64,000 nucleotides of DNA from an uncultured Aquimarina sp. (GTDB taxonomy: Bacteria > Bacteroidota > Bacteroidia > Flavobacteriales > Flavobacteriaceae): the NCBI GenBank assembly GCA_947497175.1, contig CANMFM010000007.1, positions 248,001 to 312,000 on the forward strand, in the 5' to 3' direction. Within the stretch, counting starts at the first letter, position 1. Each line of letters begins with the position of its first letter. Below the pieces are notes generated by a model. It was given only the letters and a program-made list of their open reading frames with translations. It did no database searches and was not told the DNA's origin. The translations under genes and the position numbers were made by a program. Positions 33,700 through 41,455 of this stretch are shown one piece after another.

Positions 33700-34836
33700 T
33701 TACAACATTCCTTTGGTCGAAGGCAAAATCATTTTCTCTGGATCCCGTTTTACCGCCACTTTAATCGCTTTAGCAAAGGCCTTAAAAATAGCCTCGATCT
33801 TATGATGCTCATTGGTGCCTTCAGCTTTGATATTCAGATTAGCTTTAGCACCATCGGTAAAGGATTTGAAGAAATGGAAAAACATTTCTGTTGGCATTTT
33901 TCCGATCATTTCTCTCTTAAAATCTGCTTCCCATACCAACCAATTGCGGCCTCCAAAATCAATAGCTACTTGCGCAAGACAATCATCCATTGGCAAGCAA
34001 AATCCATAGCGTTCTATTCCCAATTTATTATCTAATGCTTTAGCAAAAACTTCGCCTAATGCGATCGCCGTATCTTCTATTGTATGATGTTCATCTACCT
34101 CAAGATCTCCTTTTACACTAATATCAAGATCCATTTGACCGTGACGTGAAATCTGATCCAGCATATGATCAAAAAAATCTAAACCGGTACTAATATTACT
34201 TTTTCCTGTTCCATCCAGATTGAGTTTGATATGGATGTCGGTTTCATTAGTTGTTCTTGAAATCTCGGCAACCCGATCCTTGAGTTTAAGAAATTCATAT
34301 ATCTTTTGCCAATCATTGCTCTCTAAAGCAATATAGCCATTTAGCTCTTCTTGATTACTCGTAATTTCTCTTGTACCCAGGTTTGTATTATCATTAATAA
34401 ATATCCCTTTGGATCCAAGGTTTTTTGCCAACTCCATATCTGTCAATCGATCCCCAATTACAAAAGAATTTTCTAAATCATATTCATCAGAAAAATATTC
34501 GGTTAATAAACCTGTACCTGGTTTTCTGGTATTTGCATTTTCATGCGGAAATGTTCTGTCCAGAAATACTTTGTCAAAAATAACCCCTTCATTCTCAAAG
34601 GATTTCATGATAAAATTATGTACCGGCCAAAACGTCTCTTCAGGAAAAGATGCTGTACCCAAGCCATCTTGATTCGTAATCATAACGAGTTCATAATCGA
34701 GTTCTTGAGCTATTTTTCCTAAATAGGTAAACGCTTTAGGATAGAAAATCATCTTTTCGAATGCATCTATTTGCTCGTCTACCGTTTCTTTAATAATAGT
34801 CCCGTCTCGGTCTATAAATAATACTTTCTTTTTCAT
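33700..34836 (-). CDS. hisB: Bifunctional histidinol-phosphatase / imidazoleglycerol-phosphate dehydratase
   Basis: 378 residues. The N-terminal HAD phosphatase (about 1-165) has DRDGT (D9, D11) and the [13 protein letters not shown] motif. The C-terminal IGP dehydratase (about 185-378) has [28 protein letters not shown] and [13 protein letters not shown] metal motifs. The enzyme performs steps 6 and 8 of the pathway. The fusion is the NB type also found in E. coli. It sits between hisC and hisH. Confidence 0.97.
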   Translation of the reverse strand: MKKKVLFIDRDGTIIKETVDEQIDAFEKMIFYPKAFTYLGKIAQELDYELVMITNQDGLGTASFPEETFWPVHNFIMKSFENEGVIFDKVFLDRTFPHENANTRKPGTGLLTEYFSDEYDLENSFVIGDRLTDMELAKNLGSKGIFINDNTNLGTREITSNQEELNGYIALESNDWQKIYEFLKLKDRVAEISRTTNETDIHIKLNLDGTGKSNISTGLDFFDHMLDQISRHGQMDLDISVKGDLEVDEHHTIEDTAIALGEVFAKALDNKLGIERYGFCLPMDDCLAQVAIDFGGRNWLVWEADFKREMIGKMPTEMFFHFFKSFTDGAKANLNIKAEGTNEHHKIEAIFKAFAKAIKVAVKRDPEKMILPSTKGML

Positions 34837-34840
34837 ATGT

Positions 34841-34871
34841 CCTCACCCTATCCCTCTCTTTTAATTAGAGG
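34841..34871. repeat. Short interspersed repeat in the hisC-hisB gap
   Basis: CCTCACCCTATCCCTCTC, then TTTTAATT and AGAGG, forming a short hairpin with the CCTCT. It begins five bases upstream of the hisB ATG. It is a near copy of the element at 30835. Confidence 0.5.
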
Positions 34872-34885
34872 TATTTAAGGATTTG

Positions 34886-35935
34886 TTATAGTTGTTCTAA
34901 AATTTCTATTAACTTATTATTTTCTTCAGGAGTACCTACTGTAAACCTAAGTGTATTTTTGCATAAAGGTTGCGTACTTCGATTGCGAATTACGATACCC
35001 TTATGCAATAATTGATCATATCGTTTGTTGGCATCATCTACCTTTGCCAAAATAAAATTAGCATCGGTTTCATATACGATCTCCACAAAACGTATAAGGG
35101 ACAAAGTAGCTATTAGTTTTTTTCTTTCTTTCAGAATATCAGCAACTTCAGCTTTGACTTGATCCTGATTAATAACACGTTCTAAAGCTCGTCTTTGAGT
35201 TAATTCATTTACATTATAAGGCGGTTTGATTTTATTGAGAATTGCGATAATTTCTTTAGAAGCGTAACAAATCCCAAGTCTAATACCAGCCAATCCATAT
35301 GCTTTGGATAACGTTTGCGTAACTATAAGGTTGGGATATGTTGTTATCTTTTTGATCCAACTTTCTTTATCTGAAAAATCGATATACGCTTCATCTATAA
35401 CAACTAAACCGTCAAATTGGTTCAAAACCTTGGTTATATTTTCTTCTGAAAAGGAGTTGCCTGTAGGATTGTTTGGCGAACACAGAAAGATTATTTTGGT
35501 GTTTGAGTTAACGGTATTTATAATTTTATCAACATTGGGTTCAAAGTTTTCTGTTAAGAATACTTCTCGATTTTCGATTGTATTAATATTCGCTAAGACG
35601 TTATACATCCCGTATGTCGGAGGCAATGTTATAATATTATCAACTTTTGGTTCGCAAAAGGCTCTAAATAATAGATCCAGTACTTCATCACTTCCATTTC
35701 CTAATAGAATATTTTGTTCCGACACTCTCTTCTGCTGAGCAAGAACGGTCTTCAGATTTCTTTGTTGAGGATCTGGATATCGATTTACTCCATTGTCGAA
35801 AGGGTTTTCATTGGCATCAAGAAAAATCATTTCAGATCCATCGCTAACATACTCATCTCTGGCAGAAGAATAAGGATTAAGTCCTAGAACATTCTTTCGG
35901 ACTAATTGCTTTATATTAAATTGTGTTTTATTCAT
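34886..35935 (-). CDS. hisC: Histidinol-phosphate aminotransferase
   Basis: A 349-residue class I/II PLP enzyme. The PLP lysine is K211 in TLSKAYGLAGIRLG; D181 in VIDEAYIDF and the N in CSPNNPTGN (155-156) complete the cofactor site. It converts imidazole acetol phosphate to histidinol phosphate. The length is standard; it lies between hisD and hisB. Confidence 0.96.
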   Translation of the reverse strand: MNKTQFNIKQLVRKNVLGLNPYSSARDEYVSDGSEMIFLDANENPFDNGVNRYPDPQQRNLKTVLAQQKRVSEQNILLGNGSDEVLDLLFRAFCEPKVDNIITLPPTYGMYNVLANINTIENREVFLTENFEPNVDKIINTVNSNTKIIFLCSPNNPTGNSFSEENITKVLNQFDGLVVIDEAYIDFSDKESWIKKITTYPNLIVTQTLSKAYGLAGIRLGICYASKEIIAILNKIKPPYNVNELTQRRALERVINQDQVKAEVADILKERKKLIATLSLIRFVEIVYETDANFILAKVDDANKRYDQLLHKGIVIRNRSTQPLCKNTLRFTVGTPEENNKLIEILEQL

Positions 35936-35945
35936 TTTATAATGT

Positions 35946-35969
35946 AGTCCTGATATATTTTTCAGGACT
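35946..35969. other. Perfect hairpin between hisD and hisC
   Basis: AGTCCTGA, 8-base loop, TCAGGACT. The T run (CTTTTTTACTT) lies on the plus-strand side, so it looks like a terminator for plus-strand transcription, opposite to the his operon. In the his message it would be a stem-loop without a U tract. Confidence 0.5.
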
Positions 35970-35974
35970 CTTTT

Positions 35975-37258
35975 TTACTTTAAACTTTCTAAGCGTAATG
36001 TAACGGCGTTTTTATGTGCCTGCAAACCTTCAGCTTCTGCCATTAATTCTATTGCATTACCAATAGTTTGGATTCCTTCTTTAGAAATTTTCTGGAACGT
36101 CATCGATTTCATAAAACTATCTAGATTTACCCCACTATATTGTTTTGCATATCCATTGGTTGGCAAGGTATGATTTGTTCCTGAAGCATAATCCCCTGCG
36201 CTTTCTGGTGTATAATTGCCAATAAATACAGATCCTGCATTTTCGATATTATTTACGAACAGGTCTTCATTTTTGACACAAACAATAAAGTGCTCTGGAC
36301 CATATTCATTTATTAGGTTTAGCGCCTCGGTATCATTATCTACATAAATCAGTTTTGAGTTTTGTATCGCAGCCTGAGCTATCTCTTTTCTAGGTAAGAC
36401 TGAGAGTTGTTTCTCTACTTCTTTTTCTACTGTGTTTATCAATGTTTTTGAGGTAGACACCAAAATAACCTGGCTATCTTTACCATGCTCGGCCTGACTT
36501 AGTAAATCTGAAGCAACAAAAGATGCATTTGCCGTATCGTCAGCTACTACTAACAACTCACTAGGTCCCGCTGGCATATCTATAGCGACCCCAAATTTTG
36601 TAGCTAGTTGTTTAGCCACAGTAACAAATTGATTTCCAGGACCAAATATTTTATATACTTGTGGTATACTATCGGTACCAAAAGTCATACCTGCAATCGC
36701 TTGTATACCTCCTACTTTACAAATTTTGGTAACACCACAAAGGTCTGCGGCATATAAAATTGCCGGATTTATTTTTCCTTCACTGTTTGGAGGGGTACAC
36801 AATACTATTTCTTTGCATTCAGCAATATTTGCGGGTGTCGCTAACATTAATATCGTAGAAAACAAAGGCGCTGTTCCGCCTGGGATATATAATCCAACCT
36901 TTTGTATAGGTCTTTTCTCTTGCCAACACAGAACTCCATTAGCAGTCTCAATAGTAACTTTTTCGGTTTTTTGAGCCGCATGAAAAGCTTCAATATTAGA
37001 TTTGGCAACTTTAATTGACTCTTTTAATTCCTGGCTCACCAGTTTTTTTGCTTCTTCGATCTCATTTGATTTCGCTAAAACATCTTGCAGGGTTACACGA
37101 TCAAATTTTCGAGTATATCTATCAATTGCGATATCCCCTTCAGATTTAACTTCATCAAAAACGCGTAGTACTATCGATTCAATATCTTCTACTGTTTGAG
37201 TTGGCCTTTGTAATAACGAAGACCACGTGCTCCTTTTTGGGTTGTATATTTTATTCAT
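35975..37258 (-). CDS. hisD: Histidinol dehydrogenase
   Basis: A 427-residue zinc enzyme oxidising histidinol to histidine with NAD in two steps. Conserved parts include GLYIPGGTAPLFSTILML, GGIQAIAGMTFGTDSIPQV, KIFGPGNQFVTVAKQL, DLLSQAEHGKDSQ and the ESAGDYASGTNHTLPT segment with the zinc and catalytic residues. It lies 19 bases after hisG. Confidence 0.97.
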   Translation of the reverse strand: MNKIYNPKRSTWSSLLQRPTQTVEDIESIVLRVFDEVKSEGDIAIDRYTRKFDRVTLQDVLAKSNEIEEAKKLVSQELKESIKVAKSNIEAFHAAQKTEKVTIETANGVLCWQEKRPIQKVGLYIPGGTAPLFSTILMLATPANIAECKEIVLCTPPNSEGKINPAILYAADLCGVTKICKVGGIQAIAGMTFGTDSIPQVYKIFGPGNQFVTVAKQLATKFGVAIDMPAGPSELLVVADDTANASFVASDLLSQAEHGKDSQVILVSTSKTLINTVEKEVEKQLSVLPRKEIAQAAIQNSKLIYVDNDTEALNLINEYGPEHFIVCVKNEDLFVNNIENAGSVFIGNYTPESAGDYASGTNHTLPTNGYAKQYSGVNLDSFMKSMTFQKISKEGIQTIGNAIELMAEAEGLQAHKNAVTLRLESLK

Positions 37259-37277
37259 GTTTCTTTATCCTTATAAA

Positions 37278-38135
37278 TTACAACACCATCTTTTCAATTG
37301 GGCAGACTAAAATCCCTTCGGCTCCTTCTGCCTTTAATTCATCAAGAATGTCCCAGAACTTATTTTTCTCTACTACGGTATGAATCGAACTCCATCCCTT
37401 TTCTGCTAAAGGCAATACAGTCGGACTACGCATCCCCGGCAGGATTTTTACAATATCTTCTATTTTTTCATTTGGGGCATTAAGTAAGACATATTTAGAA
37501 TTCCTAGCTTTTAAAACTGCTTTTATTCTAAATTGTAGTTTTTTAAGAAGGTCCTTATTCTCTTCAGAAATTTTTGGCGAAACCGCGAGCACCGCTTCTG
37601 ATGTAAGCATTACTTCAACTTCTTTTAAGTTGTTTTTAAACAACGTACTTCCGCTAGAAACGATATCACAAATGGCATCTGCAAGTCCTATATTTGGGGC
37701 AATCTCTACAGATCCAGAAATTTGATGTAACTCTGCTGATATTCCCTTTTTTTCTAAGTATTGGTTAACGGTATTGGGATACGAAGTGGCTATTCGTTTT
37801 CCATCTAAATCCGCTATAGAATTATATTCAAAATCTTTAGGTACTGCCAAAGAAACTTTACACTTTGAAAAATTAAGGCGTTCAGCTATAGAAATATCTT
37901 TTCCTTTTTCTATAAGTACGTTTTCGCCAATAATTGCGATATCTACAACTCCATCTCTAAGATACTGTGGGATATCTCCATTACGTAAAAACATAACATC
38001 CATAGGGAAATTACGTGTCTGAGCTTTTAATTGATCTTTACCATTATCGATTGAAATACCACAATCTTTAAGGATTTTAACCGAATCTTCATTCAATCGG
38101 CCACTTTTTTGAATAGCAATTTTAATTTTAGACAT
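37278..38135 (-). CDS. hisG: ATP phosphoribosyltransferase (long form)
   Basis: A 285-residue first enzyme of histidine synthesis, joining ATP and PRPP. The start at 38135 gives MSKIKIAIQKSGRLNEDSVK; a longer reading to 38252 would translate through the terminator upstream and is rejected. The PRPP segment (VSSGSTLFKNNL) and the C-terminal ACT-like regulatory domain (about 215-285) are present, so feedback inhibition by histidine is expected. It heads the his operon behind the attenuator. Confidence 0.97.
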   Translation of the reverse strand: MSKIKIAIQKSGRLNEDSVKILKDCGISIDNGKDQLKAQTRNFPMDVMFLRNGDIPQYLRDGVVDIAIIGENVLIEKGKDISIAERLNFSKCKVSLAVPKDFEYNSIADLDGKRIATSYPNTVNQYLEKKGISAELHQISGSVEIAPNIGLADAICDIVSSGSTLFKNNLKEVEVMLTSEAVLAVSPKISEENKDLLKKLQFRIKAVLKARNSKYVLLNAPNEKIEDIVKILPGMRSPTVLPLAEKGWSSIHTVVEKNKFWDILDELKAEGAEGILVCPIEKMVL

Positions 38136-38178
38136 TTTTTTGTTGTTGAGTTTAATCAGTTCTAACAAGCCCGTTTTA

Positions 38179-38214
38179 AAACAAAAAACCCGTTTGAACT
38201 TCTCAAACGGGTTA
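38179..38214 (-). terminator. his attenuator terminator
   Basis: A perfect 11-base stem AACCCGTTTGA / TCAAACGGGTT with a 5-base loop, followed on the minus strand by TTTTGTTTT. It lies 31 bases after the leader peptide stop and 44 bases before the hisG ATG, so it stops transcription before the structural genes unless disrupted. Confidence 0.88.
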
Positions 38215-38259
38215 AATTTATTGTTGTACTCTATACATACCACACTTACCACGCCTGAG
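38203..38259 (-). promoter_or_regulatory. Candidate his antiterminator pairing
   Basis: On the minus strand CTCAGGCGTGGT (38259-38248), spanning the last codons of the leader peptide, can pair with ACCCGTTTGAG (38213-38203), the 5' arm of the terminator: 11 pairs including two G-U with one bulge. The two structures exclude each other, as required for attenuation. Pairing was worked out by eye. Confidence 0.6.
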
Positions 38260-38302
38260 CGAAAATGTAAGAATGATGATGATGTATAGCGATGTTTTTC
38301 AT
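38246..38302 (-). CDS. hisL: his operon leader peptide
   Basis: An 18-residue ORF: MKNIAIHHHHSYIFAQAW and a TAA stop. Four consecutive His codons (7-10) lie before the terminator that precedes hisG. Low charged tRNA-His would stall the ribosome there, leave the CTCAGGCGTGGT segment free to form the antiterminator and allow transcription of hisG onward; a ribosome reaching the stop would cover that segment. This is the logic of the enterobacterial hisL, with an unrelated sequence. Confidence 0.85.
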   Translation of the reverse strand: MKNIAIHHHHSYIFAQAW

Positions 38303-38425
38303 TGATTTTTGTAAATACTTTGCGAATTTATAAAAAAAAAATTTCTTGAAACGTATTTCAACTTAATTTTTTGCAATTAGTCTTTTTTGCACCATAAATC
38401 TTTCGAAAATAAACCTCATAATACA

Positions 38426-38453
38426 TTGATTATAAACATTTTTAATAACTTTA
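38426..38453 (+). promoter_or_regulatory. Promoter of the OmpA/HhH gene pair
   Basis: TTG (38426-38428), 17 bases, then TAACTTTA (38446-38453), one mismatch from TAnnTTTG. It is 25 bases before the ATG at 38479. Confidence 0.4.
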
Positions 38454-38478
38454 AAAGACTAACACTAATCATCAACCT

Positions 38479-39411
38479 ATGAAAAATTTTATTTCTTTCA
38501 TCATTTTCCTGCTATTTGCATGGTCAGGAATGTGGTGGTATTATTCCTGTAACTGGTGTTTAGGAGATAGAAATTCTTCTATTACTAATCGCATAGAAAA
38601 TGATCTGGATCTAAAAAACGAAGCACTTAGAAAAAAAGCTTATGAAGACAGTATAGCGAGTCTGAACAAAACAAAAACAGGTTTATTAGCAAAGGATCTT
38701 CAAGGTCGGGATATTTTTAAATACATAGAAAACTTTCAAATAAATCGGAATAACGGAGATGTATTTATCCCTAATTCTTTACAAAACTTTAGTGATCAGA
38801 TTGCTCTTTATCTTGGTAAGCATCAAGATCAAGAGCTTATCATTTCTGGATTTGAGAGTTTTTCTGAAAGAGAACAAAGCAATGATTTAGGGATTTTAAG
38901 AGCCAATTTTATTAAAAATGTTTTAATTGAAGTAGGAGTTAATGGAGATCGAATAACCACAAAAACCGAGGTAGTCGATTATACTTATGATGACGTGAGC
39001 GGAAACTATACCGGGGGCATTCTTCTTAATTTTAATCAGCTTGATCAATCCAGAATCACCGAAATAGAAAAAGGTGTGGCAAACAAGATTTTATATTCTG
39101 AATTTGCTCAAAAAACCTTTACTCCAGATGCTACTCTAGCAAATTATGCCCTCGAGCTCAAAAATTACTTAGAAAAATATCCTAATAAAACTGTAGAAAT
39201 AATTGGACATACTGATGATGTTGGTAACGCTGAAGCTAATATTTGGTATGGGCAAGAACGGGCTAACAACGTTAAGAATTATCTTGTTTCTCAAGGCATT
39301 ACCACAGAAAAAGTTAAGGCTTCATCTAAAGGAGAATCAATGCCAATTGCTCCAAATGATACTGAAGAAAACAAAGCAAAAAACAGAAGAATAGAAATAA
39401 TTGTAAACTAA
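38479..39411 (+). CDS. Membrane-anchored OmpA family protein with two OmpA-like modules
   Basis: 310 residues. An N-terminal hydrophobic segment (FISFIIFLLFAWSGMWWYY, 4-22) probably serves as an anchor. Residues about 80-185 form a degenerate OmpA-like module (FIPNSLQNFSDQIALYLGKH, DLGILRANFIKNVLIEVG), and about 205-310 form a good OmpA domain (EIIGHTDDVGNAEANIWYG, QERANNVKNYLVSQGI, NRRIEIIV) that would bind peptidoglycan. The downstream gene starts 16 bases later and encodes another anchored protein, so they probably work together at the cell wall. Confidence 0.78.
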   Translation: MKNFISFIIFLLFAWSGMWWYYSCNWCLGDRNSSITNRIENDLDLKNEALRKKAYEDSIASLNKTKTGLLAKDLQGRDIFKYIENFQINRNNGDVFIPNSLQNFSDQIALYLGKHQDQELIISGFESFSEREQSNDLGILRANFIKNVLIEVGVNGDRITTKTEVVDYTYDDVSGNYTGGILLNFNQLDQSRITEIEKGVANKILYSEFAQKTFTPDATLANYALELKNYLEKYPNKTVEIIGHTDDVGNAEANIWYGQERANNVKNYLVSQGITTEKVKASSKGESMPIAPNDTEENKAKNRRIEIIVN

Positions 39412-39427
39412 CTAAATAAATTCAACT

Positions 39428-39973
39428 ATGTTAGATTTTTTAAACGAAGCAAATTGGTGGTGCCTAATACTATTATTATTCCTGGCTTTTCTACTAGGAT
39501 GGTTTTTATCAAAATGGAAACTTAAACGTAAATTTGAAGCTGAGCTTGATGAATGTAAAAGGCTCAATTCTAAATTTAGAAATGCAAACAATCCAAAGGC
39601 AAAGACAACATTCTCTAGCCCATCGGTTCCCAAAACACAACAAACAGACAATACTATTAAAGCTATAAAAACAAGAGATCATGGTGGTGTTGCTGTTGGT
39701 GAAAATAGCACGAATAAAAGTGATACCCTTACGTTAAACTTTGATAGTTTTGGTAAAGCAGATGCTTCACAAAAAGATGATTTAAAACTAATAAGCGGTG
39801 TGGGTCCTTTTATTGAGGAAAAGTTAAATGGTATTGGTATTTATACCTTTGATCAAATCAGTAAGTTCAAAAAAGAAGATATAGAAACCGTGACAGAACT
39901 CATTAAATTTTTTCCTGGCCGCATTGAAAGAGATAAATGGACTGACCAAGCCAAAAATCTTAAAGACAAGTAG
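39428..39973 (+). CDS. Membrane protein with C-terminal helix-hairpin-helix-like domain
   Basis: 181 residues: one transmembrane helix (WWCLILLLFLAFLLGWFLS, about 10-28), a basic and low-complexity middle, and a C-terminal domain LKLISGVGPFIEEKLNGIGIYTFDQISKFKKEDIETV of the kind found in the linker-HhH domain of some bacterial L21- and NADH dehydrogenase-associated proteins. Such domains usually bind DNA or pack against proteins; with a membrane anchor the former is doubtful. Paired with the OmpA gene upstream. Confidence 0.65.
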   Translation: MLDFLNEANWWCLILLLFLAFLLGWFLSKWKLKRKFEAELDECKRLNSKFRNANNPKAKTTFSSPSVPKTQQTDNTIKAIKTRDHGGVAVGENSTNKSDTLTLNFDSFGKADASQKDDLKLISGVGPFIEEKLNGIGIYTFDQISKFKKEDIETVTELIKFFPGRIERDKWTDQAKNLKDK

Positions 39974-39995
39974 ATACTACAAATATTTTATGAAC

Positions 39996-40026
39996 AAAAA
40001 AAAGCCTTTGCATAAAGGCTTTTTTT
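39996..40026. terminator. Bidirectional terminator
   Basis: AAAAAAAGCCTTT, loop GCAT, AAAGGCTTTTTTT. The hairpin has T runs in both directions and lies between the convergent HhH and GNAT genes, 22 bases after the former's stop. Confidence 0.85.
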
Positions 40027-40027
40027 G

Positions 40028-40546
40028 TTAACCCGTATTGAACTTATACAACAGGAATTCTTGATTGTCATTAGGCATCGTGACTATTTTACTAAACTTC
40101 AATCCTAATTTTTCTAATAATTTTTGAGAAGAAACATTATCTTTTGTCGTGATAGCACTTATCTGCACCAAACCAAACTCGTTAATACTAATTTCTTTAA
40201 GCTTATTTGCTGCTTCCAAAGCGTAACCTTTCTTTTCATACTGAGGAAGAAATGCAAACCCAATATCAACCCCCTCTACACCTTCTCTATCATATAACCC
40301 ACAGGTTCCTATTTTTTTATGATCAGTTTTTCTTATTACGGTATAATTAGAATACCCTAATTTTTCCAATTGTGGTTGCATTTTGGTATCGATATAGACT
40401 CTGGCATCCTCAACAGAATTAACATTTCTATCCCCGATATATTTTTTCCATTTTGGACTATTCAGCAATTCATATATGAAGGAGGCGTCTTTTGGTGAAG
40501 TAGGTTCAAGAATTAACCTTTCAGTTTCAAATGACTTGTATTCCAT
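40028..40546 (-). CDS. GNAT family N-acetyltransferase (RimJ/RimL-like)
   Basis: 172 residues, starting MEYKSFETERLILEPTSPKD at 40546, the usual opening of the RimJ/RimL-type acetyltransferases. Acetyl-CoA motif region: IGFAFLPQYEKKGYALEAANKL. A C-terminal NVSSQKLLEKLGLKF follows. The longer reading to 40588 would start inside the terminator of the upstream gene. The substrate is unknown. Confidence 0.8.
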   Translation of the reverse strand: MEYKSFETERLILEPTSPKDASFIYELLNSPKWKKYIGDRNVNSVEDARVYIDTKMQPQLEKLGYSNYTVIRKTDHKKIGTCGLYDREGVEGVDIGFAFLPQYEKKGYALEAANKLKEISINEFGLVQISAITTKDNVSSQKLLEKLGLKFSKIVTMPNDNQEFLLYKFNTG

Positions 40547-40575
40547 ACGTAACTTTTTGAAGAGTGTAGAAAAAA

Positions 40576-40601
40576 ATATTGGCGTCATTCGACGCCAATA
40601 T
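40576..40601 (-). terminator. Terminator of the prohibitin gene
   Basis: A perfect 11-base stem ATATTGGCGTC / GACGCCAATAT with a 4-base loop, followed on the minus strand by a T run. It lies 19 bases after the stop at 40620. Confidence 0.82.
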
Positions 40602-40619
40602 ATAATTTACATTACTTTC

Positions 40620-41435
40620 TTATTGATTGCCCAATATCAGAGGCATTCCATCTTTTCCTGAGCCTACAACTATTACTTTAGCATTCGGCGATTTCGACAA
40701 TTCTAATGTTGCCTGTATTCCTTTTTCTTTAAGGATTTTATCTGTTAATGAAGCACTCAAAATTTGGTTGGCAACTGCCTTTCCTTCAGCGTCAATTTTT
40801 TGTCTTTCTGCCTCTTTTCTAGCCTTTTCTAATCTAAATTCATACTCCAAAGCTTCTTGTTCTTGTCTTAACTTACGCTCAATAGCTTCTTTGATTGTTG
40901 GTGGTAAGGTTACATCACGTACTAAAACTTCGTTAAGCTGTATGAATTGATCACCAACTATTTTTTTAGTTTCTTCAAAAATCTCTTTTTGAATGGCATC
41001 TCGCTTACTAGAGTACAATTGTTCTGGAGTATATCGGCCAACTACGCTACGAGCCGCAGATCTAATGGTAGGCAATAAAACTCTGGCGACATAATTTTCT
41101 CCTTTTTGCTGGTGTAACAACCCTAATTTATTGTAATCGGGCTGGAACCATGCAGAAGCATCTAATTTGATTTCTAATCCGTTAGAGGAAAGAACTTGCA
41201 TTTTTTCAAAAACCTCTTGCTGCCTTACTTCATATACAATGACTTTGTTCCATGGTGCAACCAAATGAAACCCTTCTCCTAATGGTGGACCATCGGTTAC
41301 TACACCTCCTCCAAAAGTTTTATAAAGAACGCCTGCTTCACCCGAGCCGATCGTAATTGTAGATTTTGAGATAAAAACGATTGCTAAAACAATGACAATC
41401 AGAATAGGTAACCCTATTTTTGGTAACTTTTCCAT
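40620..41435 (-). CDS. Prohibitin/SPFH family membrane protein
   Basis: 271 residues: an N-terminal membrane helix (IGLPILIVIVLAIVFIS, 7-23), an SPFH/Band 7 domain (about 27-200: GEAGVLYKTFGGGV, GFHLVAPWNKV, RSVVGRYTPEQLYSSKRDAIQ) and a coiled coil (about 180-230, RKLRQEQEALEYEFRLEKAR). SPFH proteins form ring-like membrane scaffolds that often control FtsH or other proteases. It lies 20 bases after the VWA-like gene and ends in its own terminator. Confidence 0.9.
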   Translation of the reverse strand: MEKLPKIGLPILIVIVLAIVFISKSTITIGSGEAGVLYKTFGGGVVTDGPPLGEGFHLVAPWNKVIVYEVRQQEVFEKMQVLSSNGLEIKLDASAWFQPDYNKLGLLHQQKGENYVARVLLPTIRSAARSVVGRYTPEQLYSSKRDAIQKEIFEETKKIVGDQFIQLNEVLVRDVTLPPTIKEAIERKLRQEQEALEYEFRLEKARKEAERQKIDAEGKAVANQILSASLTDKILKEKGIQATLELSKSPNAKVIVVGSGKDGMPLILGNQ

Positions 41436-41455
41436 AATAATTTCGAGTTTTAATT

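Noticed and set aside
33661..34035. 124-codon plus-strand ORF beginning MDSGLRRNN
   Set aside because: It starts in a REP-like palindrome and runs antisense to hisB; this peptide is a usual artefact of such repeats.
38136..38252. 39-codon N-terminal extension of hisG
   Set aside because: It translates through the attenuator terminator; the ATG at 38135 gives the standard HisG start.
40547..40588. 14-codon extension of the GNAT gene
   Set aside because: It begins inside the terminator of the prohibitin gene.
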